A stretch of DNA of 19,474 bases from CAMPJU01 sp046566095 (GCA_046566095.1 JBKHXI010000073.1:1-19474); one strand, 5' to 3'; shown: positions 1 through 7,955, counted from the first letter of the stretch. Made by a program: numbers and translations. The notes: a model not told the origin generated them from the letters alone.

Positions 1-19
1 CCTGTCCAGGGATCCGATC

Positions 20-50
20 AAGCAGGTCCCTCGCTGCGCTCGGGACGACA
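20..50. repeat. REP-like extragenic palindrome after yoaA
   Basis: An imperfect hairpin lies just beyond the yoaA stop codon. GTCCC (26-30) pairs with GGGAC (42-46); the inner stem is interrupted by a two-base mismatch, as is typical of bacterial REP stems. The surrounding motif (CCCTCGCTGCGCTCGGGACG) is one I recognise as a frequent intergenic repeat in GC-rich proteobacteria. It could end yoaA transcription on the minus strand. TCCAGGG occurs on both sides (5-11 and 54-60). Only one copy is visible, so repeat status rests on recognition rather than on copies in the window. Confidence 0.4.
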
Positions 51-61
51 GTTTCCAGGGC

Positions 62-2101
62 CTACGCTTCAGCGAAGAACGCCGCCACGTCCCCGACCTC
101 GCGCGTGCGCGGCAGCGGCGGCAGCGAATCGAGGAACACCCGCCCGTAGCTCCTGCCCGACAGCCGCGGATCGCACAGCACCAGCACCCCGCGGTCGCTC
201 TCGTTGCGGATCAGCCGGCCCGCGCCCTGCTTGAGCGCGATCACCGCCTGCGGCAGCTGCTCGTCGCGGAACGGGTTGCCGCCGGCGCGGCGCACCGCCT
301 CCAGCCGCGCCTCGAACACCGGGTCGTCGGGCGCGGCGAACGGCAGCTTGTCGATCGCCACCACGCTCAGCGCCTCGCCGGCCACGTCCACCCCCTCGCG
401 GAAGCTGGCCGCGCCCAGCAGCACGCCGTTGCCGGAGGCGCGGAACTGCTGCAGCAGCAGGTGCCGCGGCGCCTCGCCCTGCACGAACAGCGGCCACGGC
501 CCGCCGCGCAGCGCCTGCGCCGCCTCGCGCAGCGCCCGGTGCGAGGCGAACAGCACGAAGGCGCGCCCGCGCGAGGCCTCCAGCACCGGCCACAGCGCCT
601 GCACCAGCGCGTCGGTATAGCCGCGGCTCATCGGCTCGGGCAGGCGCGGCGGCAGGTAGCACAGAGCCTGCGCGTTCCAGTCGAAGGGGCTGGGTTCGAG
701 CAGCGTGTCCGGCGCCTCCAGCCCCAGCCGCCGGGCGATGTGGTCGAAACCGCCGGCCACCGCCAGGGTGGCGGAGGTGAACACCCAGGCCGCCCGCGAC
801 TGCGCGCGGTGCGCGGCCAGCGGCCCCGACACGTCCAGCGGCGTGCGGGCCAGCCGGAAGCCGCGCGGCGACAGTTCGAACCAGTGGACCGAAAGTTCGG
901 AAATGGAGGGGGAAATGGGGTCAGAGTCATTTTCTGGCGGGTTGTCTCCGCATGCCGGCGCAACGTCGGCAGAAAATGACTCTGACCCCATTTCCCCCGA
1001 CCCCATTTCCCTCATTTCCTCGCCTGCCCCACGCCAGCGCCCGAGCCGCGCGCCGAACTCGCGCGCCCGCGCATGGCAGCCCTCCAGCCCGGGCGAGGCC
1101 TCGCGCAGCGGCGCCAGCGCCTCGGCGAGCCCGGCCAGGGCCTCGCCCAGGCCCGCCAGTCCATCGGCCGCTTCTTCGAGGCGCAGGAGCTGGTTGCGGG
1201 TACCGCGCTGCGGCAGCGGCTCGAGCGCGGCCCGCAGCGCCCGCACCGCGTGTTCCAGCCGCTGCGCCGGCGCCTGCAGCAGCGCCAGCGCGCCCGGCAC
1301 GTCGCGGCATTCGGACAGCGCGTCGCGGGCGAGCTCCACCAGCGGCCGCGCGCTGAGCGTCTCGCCGAAGAACTGCGCCGCCAGGTCCGGCAGCTGGTGC
1401 GCCTCGTCGACCACGAAGGCCTCGGCGCCCGGCAGGATCTCGCCGAAACCCTCCTGCTTCAGCGCCAGGTCCGCCAGCAGCAGGTGGTGGTTGACCACGA
1501 CCAGGTCCGCGGCCTGCGCGCGCTGGCGCGCCTGGACCACGAAGCACTCGTCCCAGAACGGGCACTCGCTGCCGAGGCAGTTGTCGGCGGTGCTGGTGAC
1601 CTGCGGCAGCAGCGGCGAATCCTCCGGCAGCGCCTCGAGCTCGGCCATGTCGCCGGCCCGGGTGCGTCCGGCCCAGGCCACGATCCGCTGGAACTGGGCG
1701 GCCTGCTCGCGCCCGCCGGGCCTGGGCTCGCCCTTGGCCTGCTCCAGCCGGTAGCGGCACAGGTAGTTCGCGCGGCCCTTGAGCAGCGCGGTCTTCAGGC
1801 CGACGCCGAGCGCGTCGCGGACCCGCGGCAGGTCGCGGTGGTAGAGCTGGTCCTGCAGCGCGCGGGTGCCGGTGGAAACGATGGTGCGCAGGCCCGAGAG
1901 CAGCGCCGGCACCAGGTAGGCATAGGTCTTGCCGGTGCCGGTGCCGGCTTCGGCCAGCAGTTCGCCGCGCGTCTGGAAGTTGCGGGCGACGGCCTCGGCC
2001 AGCCGCTGCTGGGCCGGCCGCGGCACGAAGCCGGGCAGGTCGCGGGCCAGGGCACCGCCCTCGGAGAGGGCTGCACGGCTGCTTGCGGCGAGATCGGGCA
2101 T
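62..2101 (-). CDS. yoaA: ATP-dependent DNA helicase, YoaA/DinG family (XPD-like, iron-sulfur)
   Basis: This is a superfamily 2 DNA helicase of 679 residues, expected to be a 5'-to-3' iron-sulfur enzyme acting in replication-linked repair. Visible motifs are Walker A GTGTGKT (53-59), DEAH box (232-235), SAT (443-445), and a late QGAGRLIRN motif VI. Four cysteines (115, 175, 180, 186) sit where DinG/XPD proteins bind a 4Fe-4S cluster. The N-terminal part (IPGF-like start, GTGTGKTYAYLVPAL, ALQDQLYHRDLP, LLKGRANYLC) matches YoaA better than DinG. E. coli YoaA is about 636 residues; the excess here is almost exactly the palindromic-repeat insert at residues about 362-403, between the helicase halves. 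The start is the ATG at 2101; no clear Shine-Dalgarno is seen. It lies downstream of mrcB and the lipoprotein gene, same strand, after a 174-base gap holding another repeat copy. Confidence 0.92.
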   Translation of the reverse strand: MPDLAASSRAALSEGGALARDLPGFVPRPAQQRLAEAVARNFQTRGELLAEAGTGTGKTYAYLVPALLSGLRTIVSTGTRALQDQLYHRDLPRVRDALGVGLKTALLKGRANYLCRYRLEQAKGEPRPGGREQAAQFQRIVAWAGRTRAGDMAELEALPEDSPLLPQVTSTADNCLGSECPFWDECFVVQARQRAQAADLVVVNHHLLLADLALKQEGFGEILPGAEAFVVDEAHQLPDLAAQFFGETLSARPLVELARDALSECRDVPGALALLQAPAQRLEHAVRALRAALEPLPQRGTRNQLLRLEEAADGLAGLGEALAGLAEALAPLREASPGLEGCHARAREFGARLGRWRGAGEEMREMGSGEMGSESFSADVAPACGDNPPENDSDPISPSISELSVHWFELSPRGFRLARTPLDVSGPLAAHRAQSRAAWVFTSATLAVAGGFDHIARRLGLEAPDTLLEPSPFDWNAQALCYLPPRLPEPMSRGYTDALVQALWPVLEASRGRAFVLFASHRALREAAQALRGGPWPLFVQGEAPRHLLLQQFRASGNGVLLGAASFREGVDVAGEALSVVAIDKLPFAAPDDPVFEARLEAVRRAGGNPFRDEQLPQAVIALKQGAGRLIRNESDRGVLVLCDPRLSGRSYGRVFLDSLPPLPRTREVGDVAAFFAEA
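908..998. repeat. Palindromic element copy 1, inside yoaA
   Basis: A perfect 29-base inverted repeat: the left arm 908-936 is the exact reverse complement of the right arm 970-998, with a 33-base centre. The conserved inner part of the arm is GGGGTCAGAGTCATTTTCTG; the outer part is GGGGGAAAT. Short GGAAATG-type units recur on both outer flanks. On the yoaA strand the element encodes about residues 368-398 without a stop, giving MGSESFS, a short linker, then ENDSDPIS. The element lies wholly inside the helicase gene and the frame resumes normally with the SVHWFELSPRGF stretch. It is probably a non-autonomous REP/MITE-type element; no transposase is encoded nearby. Confidence 0.88.
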
Positions 2102-2164
2102 CGGGCGTAGGTTTGGGGGGGCTGGGGTCAGGGGCTGGCCGCGGCTGGGGCCGGGGCTGGGGCT

Positions 2165-2234
2165 GGGGTCAGAGTCATTTTCTGGATGGATGCGAGGGAT
2201 CCCCAGTTCGTTTCCAGAAAATGACTCTGACCCC
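2165..2234. repeat. Palindromic element copy 2, intergenic upstream of yoaA
   Basis: A perfect 21-base inverted repeat (2165-2185 against 2214-2234) with a 28-base centre. The arm GGGGTCAGAGTCATTTTCTG is identical to that of the copy inside yoaA. Outside the arms the two flanks differ. On the left there are repeated GGGGCT units (about 2139-2164). On the right there is a pyrimidine-rich run with recurring CCTGTTC (about 2231-2272). It fills much of the 2102-2275 gap between the lipoprotein gene and yoaA, so on the minus strand it lies in the yoaA leader and could form a strong hairpin there. Confidence 0.85.
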
Positions 2235-2275
2235 TGTTCTTGCCCGTTCCTCCTGTTCTTCCCCTGTTCCCCCGG

Positions 2276-2797
2276 TCAATAACGCGTGGGCCCCTGCACC
2301 CTGCAGGCGGCGATGCGCTCGCGCGCCGCGGCCGCAGCTGCAGCGTCACCCGCCGCCAGCCGCGCCTGCTCGACCGTGGCCCAGTGCCGGCGGCACAGCG
2401 GGCCGACCCGGGCGCCGAGTTCGTGGGCCCGCAGCGCCAGGCGCTCGGCCTGGGCGAGGTCGCCGAGCAGGACCGCGAGTTCCGCGCGCTCCTGCAGCAG
2501 GGCCGGATCCTCGGGCGCGACCGCCAACGCCGCGTCCAGCGCGGCCGCGGCGTCGGCATGGCGGCCCTCGGCCTCGGCGCGGGCGGCGCCTGCATGCAGG
2601 TCCCCGACCTGCGGATCGCGCAAGGGCTGCACCGCCAGTTCGCCGTCGCCGCTCGCCCCGGCGGCGCGGATCGCCGCGACCATCTGCGCGGGCGTTGCCG
2701 TCAGCGGCGCCGGGACCGCAGCCGGCGGCAGCGGCGGCGCGCTGGCGCAGGCGGCCAGGGCCAGCAGCGCGGCGAGGCCGGCGACCCGCGGGCTCAT
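2276..2797 (-). CDS. TPR-containing outer-membrane lipoprotein, candidate PBP1B activator (LpoP-like)
   Basis: A 173-residue protein with a lipoprotein signal peptide: a short basic start, a hydrophobic core (6-16) and the lipobox LAAC with Cys17, followed by an Ala/Pro-rich linker. Residue 18 is Ala rather than Asp, which favours outer-membrane sorting. Residues about 65-165 are alanine-rich paired helices with TPR spacing (for example EGRHADAAAALDAALAVAPEDP, 78-99). Its ATG overlaps the mrcB stop as ATGA, so the two are translationally coupled. In Pseudomonas aeruginosa a TPR lipoprotein, LpoP, activates PBP1B; position, signal and fold all fit that role here. The assignment is inference from context, since I cannot align it to LpoP. 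Otherwise it would be annotated as a TPR lipoprotein of unknown function. Confidence 0.8.
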   Translation of the reverse strand: MSPRVAGLAALLALAACASAPPLPPAAVPAPLTATPAQMVAAIRAAGASGDGELAVQPLRDPQVGDLHAGAARAEAEGRHADAAAALDAALAVAPEDPALLQERAELAVLLGDLAQAERLALRAHELGARVGPLCRRHWATVEQARLAAGDAAAAAAARERIAACRVQGPTRY

Positions 2798-5217
2798 CGC
2801 GGCAGCTCCGGCTCGCGTTCCGGCGGCGGCGCTTCGCGCGCCGGGTCGCGGCGCTCGCCCCAGCCGAACCAGTCGCGCCAGCTGCGCTCGCCCGCGCCGT
2901 CCTCGTCGCCTTCGTAATACGGATCCGCCTGCGGTACGTAGCACGGACGATAGGGCGGCACGAACCCGGCGACGAAGGCGAAGCGCCGGGCGCCGGGGCA
3001 GTCGGCGTCGGTGGCGTGCGACTGCACGATCCACTGCCAGTCCAGGCCCTCGCTGCCGACCTCGAGCGTCGCGCTCGGCAGGCGCCCGAAGATGCCCGAC
3101 CAGACCCGCATCGCGCCGGTCGCGCCGTACAGGCCCGTGGCCTCGTTCTGGTCGTTGCCGACCCAGACCACCGCCAGGTGGTCGCCGGTGTAGCCGGCGA
3201 ACCAGCTGTCGCGGCCGTCGTTGCTGGTGCCGGTCTTGCCGGCCGGCTGCAGCCGGCCCAGGTTGTCGCGCAGCAGCGCGCGCCCGGTGCCCGAGGTGAC
3301 CGAGTGCTGCAGGGCCAGCGTCACCAGGCGCGCGGCGATGGCGTCGCCCTCCTGCGCCGGCGCCGGGGCGTTGTCGTAGCGATTGAGCGCCCGGCCTTCC
3401 GCATCCAGCACGCCGCGCACCGCGTGCAGCGGCTGGATCCGGCCGCCGGAGGCGAGGAACTGGTAAAGCTGGGCCATGGCGTACGGGCTCTGGTCGACCG
3501 AGCCCAGGATCAGCGCCGGGTTCGGCGTGGCCTCGATCCCGGCGAGGGTGCGGACCAGGTCGGCCAGCCGCTCCGGCCGCACCTGCATGCCGACCCGCAC
3601 CGTGGCCTGGTTGTAGGACTGCGCCAGGGCGTCGATCAGGCGCACGGTGCCGTGGCTGCGCCCGTCGGAATTCTCCGGCGACCAGCTGCGGCCGTTGCCG
3701 AGGTTGACCGTCACCTTCGAATCGTCGATCCAGCTGGCCAGCGACCACTGCCCGGGCTGCGCCAGCGCAAGCATGTACACGAACGGCTTGAGCAGCGAGC
3801 CGACCGGGCGCTTGGCCTCGACCGCGCGGTTGAAGCCGGGCCTGGCGAACTCGCGGCCGCCGACGACCGCGACCACCTGGCCGGTGTGCACGTCGGTGAC
3901 CACCAGGCCGGCCTCCAGCGGCGGACGCCGCGCGTTGCGCAGCGCCTCCAGGGTGCGGGTCACCGCCCCTTCCGCGTACGCCTGGGCGGCCGGCGACATC
4001 CCGGTCATCACCTGCAGGTTGGCGCCGGCCAGGGCGTCGGCCGGGTAGTCGCGCGCCAGCTGGCGGCGCACCAGGTCCACGTAGGCGGGGAAGCGGTTGG
4101 CGACGCTGCCGGGCTGCTCGGTGACCCCGAGCGGGCGCGCCACCGCGGCCTGGTGCGCGGCCGCGTCGATCAGCCCGGTCTCGCGCATCTTGTCGAGCAC
4201 GAAGTCGCGGCGCTCCCGCGCCCGCTGCGGATGCCGGCGCGGGTCGTAGTAGGAGGGGCCGCGGATGATGCCGATCAGCAGCGCGATCTGCTCGGTGGAC
4301 AGGTCGCGCAGGTCGCGCCCGAACCAGAACTCCGAGGCCGCGGCCACGCCGTGGATCGCCTGCGCGCCGCGCTGGCCGAGGTAGACCTGGTTGAGGTAGG
4401 TCTCCAGGATCGTGCGCTTGTCGTAGCGCGCCTCGATCAGCATCGCGTACAGGATCTCGTTGAACTTGCGGGTGTAGGTCACCTCGCGGCCGATGCCGAG
4501 CAGGCCGCTGCGCGCCAGCTGCTGGGTCAGGGTGCTGGCGCCCTGGCGGGTCTCGCCGGCGCGCAGGTTCACCCACAGCGCGCGGACCATGCCGGACAGG
4601 TCGATGCCGCGGTGGCGGACGAAGTCGCGGTCCTCGACCGCCTGCAGGCCGGTGATCAGCAGCTCCGGCACCTCCTCCAGCTGCACCAGGCGGCGCTCTT
4701 CCTGCTTCTGGCCGTACAGGGTGGCGATCCGCGCCGGGTCCAGCCGCGCCGCCTGCAGCGCCTGGTCGCGGGCGGCATCGGCCAGCGAGGCCACCCGGCC
4801 GCCGGACAGCCGCACCGCCAGCCGCCGCGGCGCGACCTGGCCGTCGACGTCGTGGAAGCCGCGGCTGGCGATCAGCCAGCGGCCCTCGGCGCGCGCGTAA
4901 CTGCCCGGCCGCACCCCGGCGCCGTCCTCGCGGTAGCCGGCCGCGTCCAGTTCGGTCTTGAGCGTGGCCGCGTCCATCGCCAGCCCCGGCCGCAGCTCCA
5001 GCGGCCGGGCGTAGACCCGGGTCGGCAGCTGCCATTGCAGCTGCCCGAAGCGCTCCCCCACCTGGTGGTTGAGGTAGAGCATGTACGGCAGAAGGAAGCC
5101 CAGCCCCAGCCCGGCGGCGGCCAGCAGCCAGGTCAGCGCCCGCCGCTGCCAGTCGGGGCCGGGCGCGCGGTCGTCGTCCAGCGCGTCGAAGTCGTCGTCG
5201 GGATCGAAGCGGGCCAC
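2794..5217 (-). CDS. mrcB: Penicillin-binding protein 1B, bifunctional peptidoglycan synthase
   Basis: A class A PBP of 807 residues that polymerises lipid II and crosslinks peptidoglycan at the outer face of the inner membrane. An acidic cytoplasmic tail is followed by one membrane segment (about 27-48) and a UB2H-like region (about 60-150: PTRVYARPLEL, LDAAGYRED). The GT51 glycosyltransferase domain has VEDRDFVRHRGID with catalytic Glu195 and GASTLTQQLARS. The transpeptidase domain has SLLK with nucleophile Ser474, SYN (534-536) and KTGT (661-664). The UB2H region and the length identify PBP1B rather than PBP1A. The C-terminal tail is acidic and Pro-rich (about 765-807). Start is GTG at 5217, chosen because the protein then begins MARFDPDDD as PBP1B tails do; no clear ribosome binding site. 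First gene of an apparent operon with the lipoprotein and yoaA. Confidence 0.95.
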   Translation of the reverse strand: MARFDPDDDFDALDDDRAPGPDWQRRALTWLLAAAGLGLGFLLPYMLYLNHQVGERFGQLQWQLPTRVYARPLELRPGLAMDAATLKTELDAAGYREDGAGVRPGSYARAEGRWLIASRGFHDVDGQVAPRRLAVRLSGGRVASLADAARDQALQAARLDPARIATLYGQKQEERRLVQLEEVPELLITGLQAVEDRDFVRHRGIDLSGMVRALWVNLRAGETRQGASTLTQQLARSGLLGIGREVTYTRKFNEILYAMLIEARYDKRTILETYLNQVYLGQRGAQAIHGVAAASEFWFGRDLRDLSTEQIALLIGIIRGPSYYDPRRHPQRARERRDFVLDKMRETGLIDAAAHQAAVARPLGVTEQPGSVANRFPAYVDLVRRQLARDYPADALAGANLQVMTGMSPAAQAYAEGAVTRTLEALRNARRPPLEAGLVVTDVHTGQVVAVVGGREFARPGFNRAVEAKRPVGSLLKPFVYMLALAQPGQWSLASWIDDSKVTVNLGNGRSWSPENSDGRSHGTVRLIDALAQSYNQATVRVGMQVRPERLADLVRTLAGIEATPNPALILGSVDQSPYAMAQLYQFLASGGRIQPLHAVRGVLDAEGRALNRYDNAPAPAQEGDAIAARLVTLALQHSVTSGTGRALLRDNLGRLQPAGKTGTSNDGRDSWFAGYTGDHLAVVWVGNDQNEATGLYGATGAMRVWSGIFGRLPSATLEVGSEGLDWQWIVQSHATDADCPGARRFAFVAGFVPPYRPCYVPQADPYYEGDEDGAGERSWRDWFGWGERRDPAREAPPPEREPELPR

Positions 5218-5255
5218 GGGGGATGCGACAATGCAGGTGCGCCTGCGGAACGGCG

Positions 5256-5261
5256 AGTCTA
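5256..5261 (-). promoter_or_regulatory. Candidate -10 box (TAGACT) for mrcB
   Basis: On the minus strand GCTAGACTCGCC lies about 39 bases upstream of the mrcB start codon. TAGACT matches the sigma-70 -10 consensus at four of six positions and is a form I often see in xanthomonad promoters. No convincing -35 hexamer is found at 16-18 bases, so this is a weak call. The opposite-strand glycosyltransferase must be driven from the same 139-base gap, where I see no clear plus-strand promoter. Confidence 0.3.
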
Positions 5262-5356
5262 GCGCAGGCTCCCGGGGCCGTATCGCACCAGCGGCCCCGC
5301 GCAGGCGGCCAGCCCTGATCCATTCACCGAGCAGTCACAGCGTGCTGACCGAAACC

Positions 5357-6643
5357 ATGTTCCAGCTCCGGCGGTGGTCGGCGCGCCTGCATCGGACGAC
5401 CCGAAGCGCACTGTCGCGGGGCGTGGTCCCCACCGTCCGGAAATTGTTCGCGACACCGGCGCCTGCCCCGTCCGGACATCATGGCCCCCTGCCCGCGCCG
5501 CCTGCTGCGGCCCCCGCAGCCGGAACGGTGCTCGTGGTGGACGCGATGCCGCCCACGCCCGACCGGGACTCCGGTTCGCTGCGGCTGTGCAACATCATGG
5601 GTCTGCTGCGCGAACGCGGCTATCGGGTCTGCTTCCTGGCCGACGACGGCACCGCCCCGGATCGAACGGACGCGGACCCCGCGATCGCCGGGGTCGAGGT
5701 CCTGCAGGAAGCGCCGGTCGACTGGCTCCGTGGCGAAGGTGCCCGGCTGCGTGCGGCCATCCTGTGCCGGCACCAGGTCGCACTGCCCTGGATCCCCCTG
5801 TTGCGCAAGTACGCGCCGCAGGCGCGCCTGATCTTCGACACGGTGGATGTCCACCACATCCGGGAACAGCGGGAGGCGGCGCAGCGCGGTTCCCGCCTGC
5901 TTGGACGCCATGCCCGCGCGACGCGGCGGCGCGAATGCGCAGCGGCAGCGCGTGCGGACGCGACCTGGGTGGTCAGCGAGGACGAACGCCGGCACCTCGC
6001 GCGCCTGGTGCCGGATGCCCGGATCCGCGTGGTGTCCAACAGCGTGCATCCCATCCGCCCGGGACCGGGCTTCGATGCGCGGCGCGACCTGGTGTTCATC
6101 GGCGGACATCGCCATCCGCCCAATACCGATGCGGCCTGGTGGCTGGTGGAGGAAGTCTTCCCGTGCATCCGGGCGCTCCTGCCCGAAGTCAGGCTCCACC
6201 TCGTCGGCGACGAAGTTCCGCGCCAGCTTCGCCTCGCGGCCAGCAGACGCGACGGCCTGGAGGTCCACGGGCATGTCCCGGACCTGGCTTCCTACCTGGA
6301 TGGTTGCCGTGTCGCCGTCGTCCCCTTGCGCTACGGAGCGGGGGTCAAGGGCAAGATCAGCATGAGCATGGCCCACGGCCAACCGGTGGTGAGCACCCGC
6401 TGCGGCGTCGAGGGCATGCAGCTGCGCGATGGCGAAGACGTGCTGGTCGCGGACACGGCGCACGGGCTTGCGCACTGCGTGGCCCGCCTCTACGGCGATC
6501 GCGCGCTCTGGGAGCGGGTGTCGCAGGGAGGGCTCGCCAACGCCCGCCGGCACTACTCCCTCGAAACCGTGTCCAGGGCCCTCGAACAGGACTTTCCGAC
6601 GCCCGTTCCGTCGACGGGCCAGCCGCCCGCCCCCTCCGCCTGA
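5357..6643 (+). CDS. Glycosyltransferase, GT4/group 1 family
   Basis: A 428-residue cytoplasmic glycosyltransferase with two Rossmann-like halves (GT-B). The N-terminal half starts at about residue 57 (TVLVVDAMPPTPDRDSGSLR), a signature of group 1 transferases in surface-polysaccharide and O-antigen clusters. The C-terminal half begins with FIGGHRHPPNTDA (247-259) and carries the donor-binding stretch GAGVKGKISMSMAHGQPVVS (327-346) and CGVEGM. Residues 1-56 are basic then Pro/Ala-rich, an unusual N-terminal extension. The start is the ATG at 5357; an upstream in-frame start would run into mrcB and encode low-complexity sequence. Seven bases separate its stop from the next gene, so the two are surely co-transcribed. 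Substrate and product cannot be read from sequence; polysaccharide or glycolipid synthesis is the likely setting. Confidence 0.85.
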   Translation: MFQLRRWSARLHRTTRSALSRGVVPTVRKLFATPAPAPSGHHGPLPAPPAAAPAAGTVLVVDAMPPTPDRDSGSLRLCNIMGLLRERGYRVCFLADDGTAPDRTDADPAIAGVEVLQEAPVDWLRGEGARLRAAILCRHQVALPWIPLLRKYAPQARLIFDTVDVHHIREQREAAQRGSRLLGRHARATRRRECAAAARADATWVVSEDERRHLARLVPDARIRVVSNSVHPIRPGPGFDARRDLVFIGGHRHPPNTDAAWWLVEEVFPCIRALLPEVRLHLVGDEVPRQLRLAASRRDGLEVHGHVPDLASYLDGCRVAVVPLRYGAGVKGKISMSMAHGQPVVSTRCGVEGMQLRDGEDVLVADTAHGLAHCVARLYGDRALWERVSQGGLANARRHYSLETVSRALEQDFPTPVPSTGQPPAPSA

Positions 6644-6650
6644 GCCCCGA

Positions 6651-7955
6651 ATGCGAATCCTCCTGATCGCATACGAGTTCCCGCCGAGCGCTTCGCCGCA
6701 GTCGCTGCGCTGGATCTACCTGGTGCGCGAGCTCGCCCTGCTCGGCGACGATGTGCACGTGCTCACCATCGATCTGGGCGGCACCGGCCACGGTCTGCCG
6801 GACCTGCCCGCAAACGTCACCGTGCATCGCACCTGGCCCGGACCCTTCCGCGGCATCGTCGCCTGGCGCCGGAAGCGGCGGCATCGCGATGGGCGGCTGC
6901 CGGCGGCCATGCCACGGCCTTCGTCCGCGCCCGCCGGGAAAATGCGGCCAGGGTGGAAGCAATCGGTTTCCGAGGTGCTGCAGCGCATCGCGGCCTGCAT
7001 CTGGTTTCCCGACCTGCGTGGCGAATGGCGCAGGACCGGCGAGCGCGCATTGCGCACGCTTCTGCCGGTTCTTGCTCCGGACGTCGTGATCAGTTCGCAC
7101 GAGCCGGCCACCACGCTGGAGCTGGGTTTGACGGCCAGGCGCGCCGGGTTCCGCTGGGTCGCCGACCTCGGCGATCCGGTACTGGCGCCCTACACGCCGG
7201 CACGCTGGCGGCGTCGCGCGCAGCGGCTGGAACACCAGGTCTGCCGCGAGGCGGACTGCATTCTCGTGACTGCCGATTCGGCGCTCGAATCCTTGCGTTG
7301 CCGGCACGGCAGGACCCACGGGATCGAAGTGCTGACCCAGGGATTCCCCGCCACGCAACCGCAGCCCGAGGCGCATGGGCCGGCCCAGGACGCACCGCTG
7401 CATCTGTTCTATGCCGGCAGTTTCTACAGCTTCCGACGCCCGGAAGCGCTGCTCCAGGCCGTACTCGATACGGCCGGCGTCGAGCTCAGCATCGCTTCGA
7501 TCAACGCCCCCGAATCGATCAGGCGGATCAGCAGCGAACATCCCGGCAGGATCAGGCTGCTGGGTTTCCTGCCCCATGCGGAGGCGCTGCGCCTGCAGCG
7601 CCGCGCGGACGTCCTGGTCAGCATCGCCAACTGCGATGCCAGGCAGGTGCCCGGCAAGTTCTACGAATACCTCGGCGCGGCACGACCGGTGCTGCACCTG
7701 CACGATGCCAAGCCCGACGACGCGGCTTCCCGCCTGCTGCGGGAGCTGCGCCGCGGCATCGTCTGCAGGAACGAGACCGGCGCCATCGCAGCGCAACTGG
7801 CGCGGCTGCAGCAGGCCAAGCGGGCGGGCGCCCTGGACGGAATGTTCCGGCTGGAAATGGATCCGGTGATGGAATACGCGTGGCCGAGGCTGGCGGCCCG
7901 GCTCCGCGGAATCCTGGCCCGGGTGCTCGAGGATTCCGCGCCGCGGGGCGGATAG
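6651..7955 (+). CDS. Glycosyltransferase, GT4-like (WcaI/GT-B type)
   Basis: A 434-residue protein. The N-terminal MRILLIAYEFPPSASPQSLR is the typical acceptor-side start of GT4 enzymes (YEFPP motif, 8-12). ADLGDPV (171-177) follows the family pattern of an Asp-rich loop before the domain boundary. The C-terminal half opens with LHLFYAGSFYSFRRPEALL (250-268) and has the donor-site region PGKFYEYLGAARPVL (334-348), where Glu339 fits the conserved acidic residue that contacts the nucleotide-sugar. A basic stretch (about 70-105) interrupts the N-terminal half. No signal peptide or membrane segment is visible, so it probably works at the inner face of the membrane. It starts seven bases after the preceding glycosyltransferase. 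Its 3' end converges on the TPR gene with only 61 bases between, and I see no strong terminator there. Confidence 0.83.
   Translation: MRILLIAYEFPPSASPQSLRWIYLVRELALLGDDVHVLTIDLGGTGHGLPDLPANVTVHRTWPGPFRGIVAWRRKRRHRDGRLPAAMPRPSSAPAGKMRPGWKQSVSEVLQRIAACIWFPDLRGEWRRTGERALRTLLPVLAPDVVISSHEPATTLELGLTARRAGFRWVADLGDPVLAPYTPARWRRRAQRLEHQVCREADCILVTADSALESLRCRHGRTHGIEVLTQGFPATQPQPEAHGPAQDAPLHLFYAGSFYSFRRPEALLQAVLDTAGVELSIASINAPESIRRISSEHPGRIRLLGFLPHAEALRLQRRADVLVSIANCDARQVPGKFYEYLGAARPVLHLHDAKPDDAASRLLRELRRGIVCRNETGAIAAQLARLQQAKRAGALDGMFRLEMDPVMEYAWPRLAARLRGILARVLEDSAPRGG

Noticed and set aside
62..2101. The yoaA repeat insertion as evidence of a pseudogene
   Set aside because: The frame is open from end to end, and all motifs and the four cluster cysteines remain. 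An intact product is more likely.
2083..5262. A 1059-residue open frame on the plus strand opposite mrcB
   Set aside because: Low-complexity Arg/Pro/Gln/His sequence antisense to PBP1B, whose motifs are all intact. Not a gene.
5081..5356. An upstream start for the first glycosyltransferase
   Set aside because: It would overlap the start of mrcB and encode Ser/Arg-rich sequence with no counterpart in the family. The ATG at 5357 is preferred.
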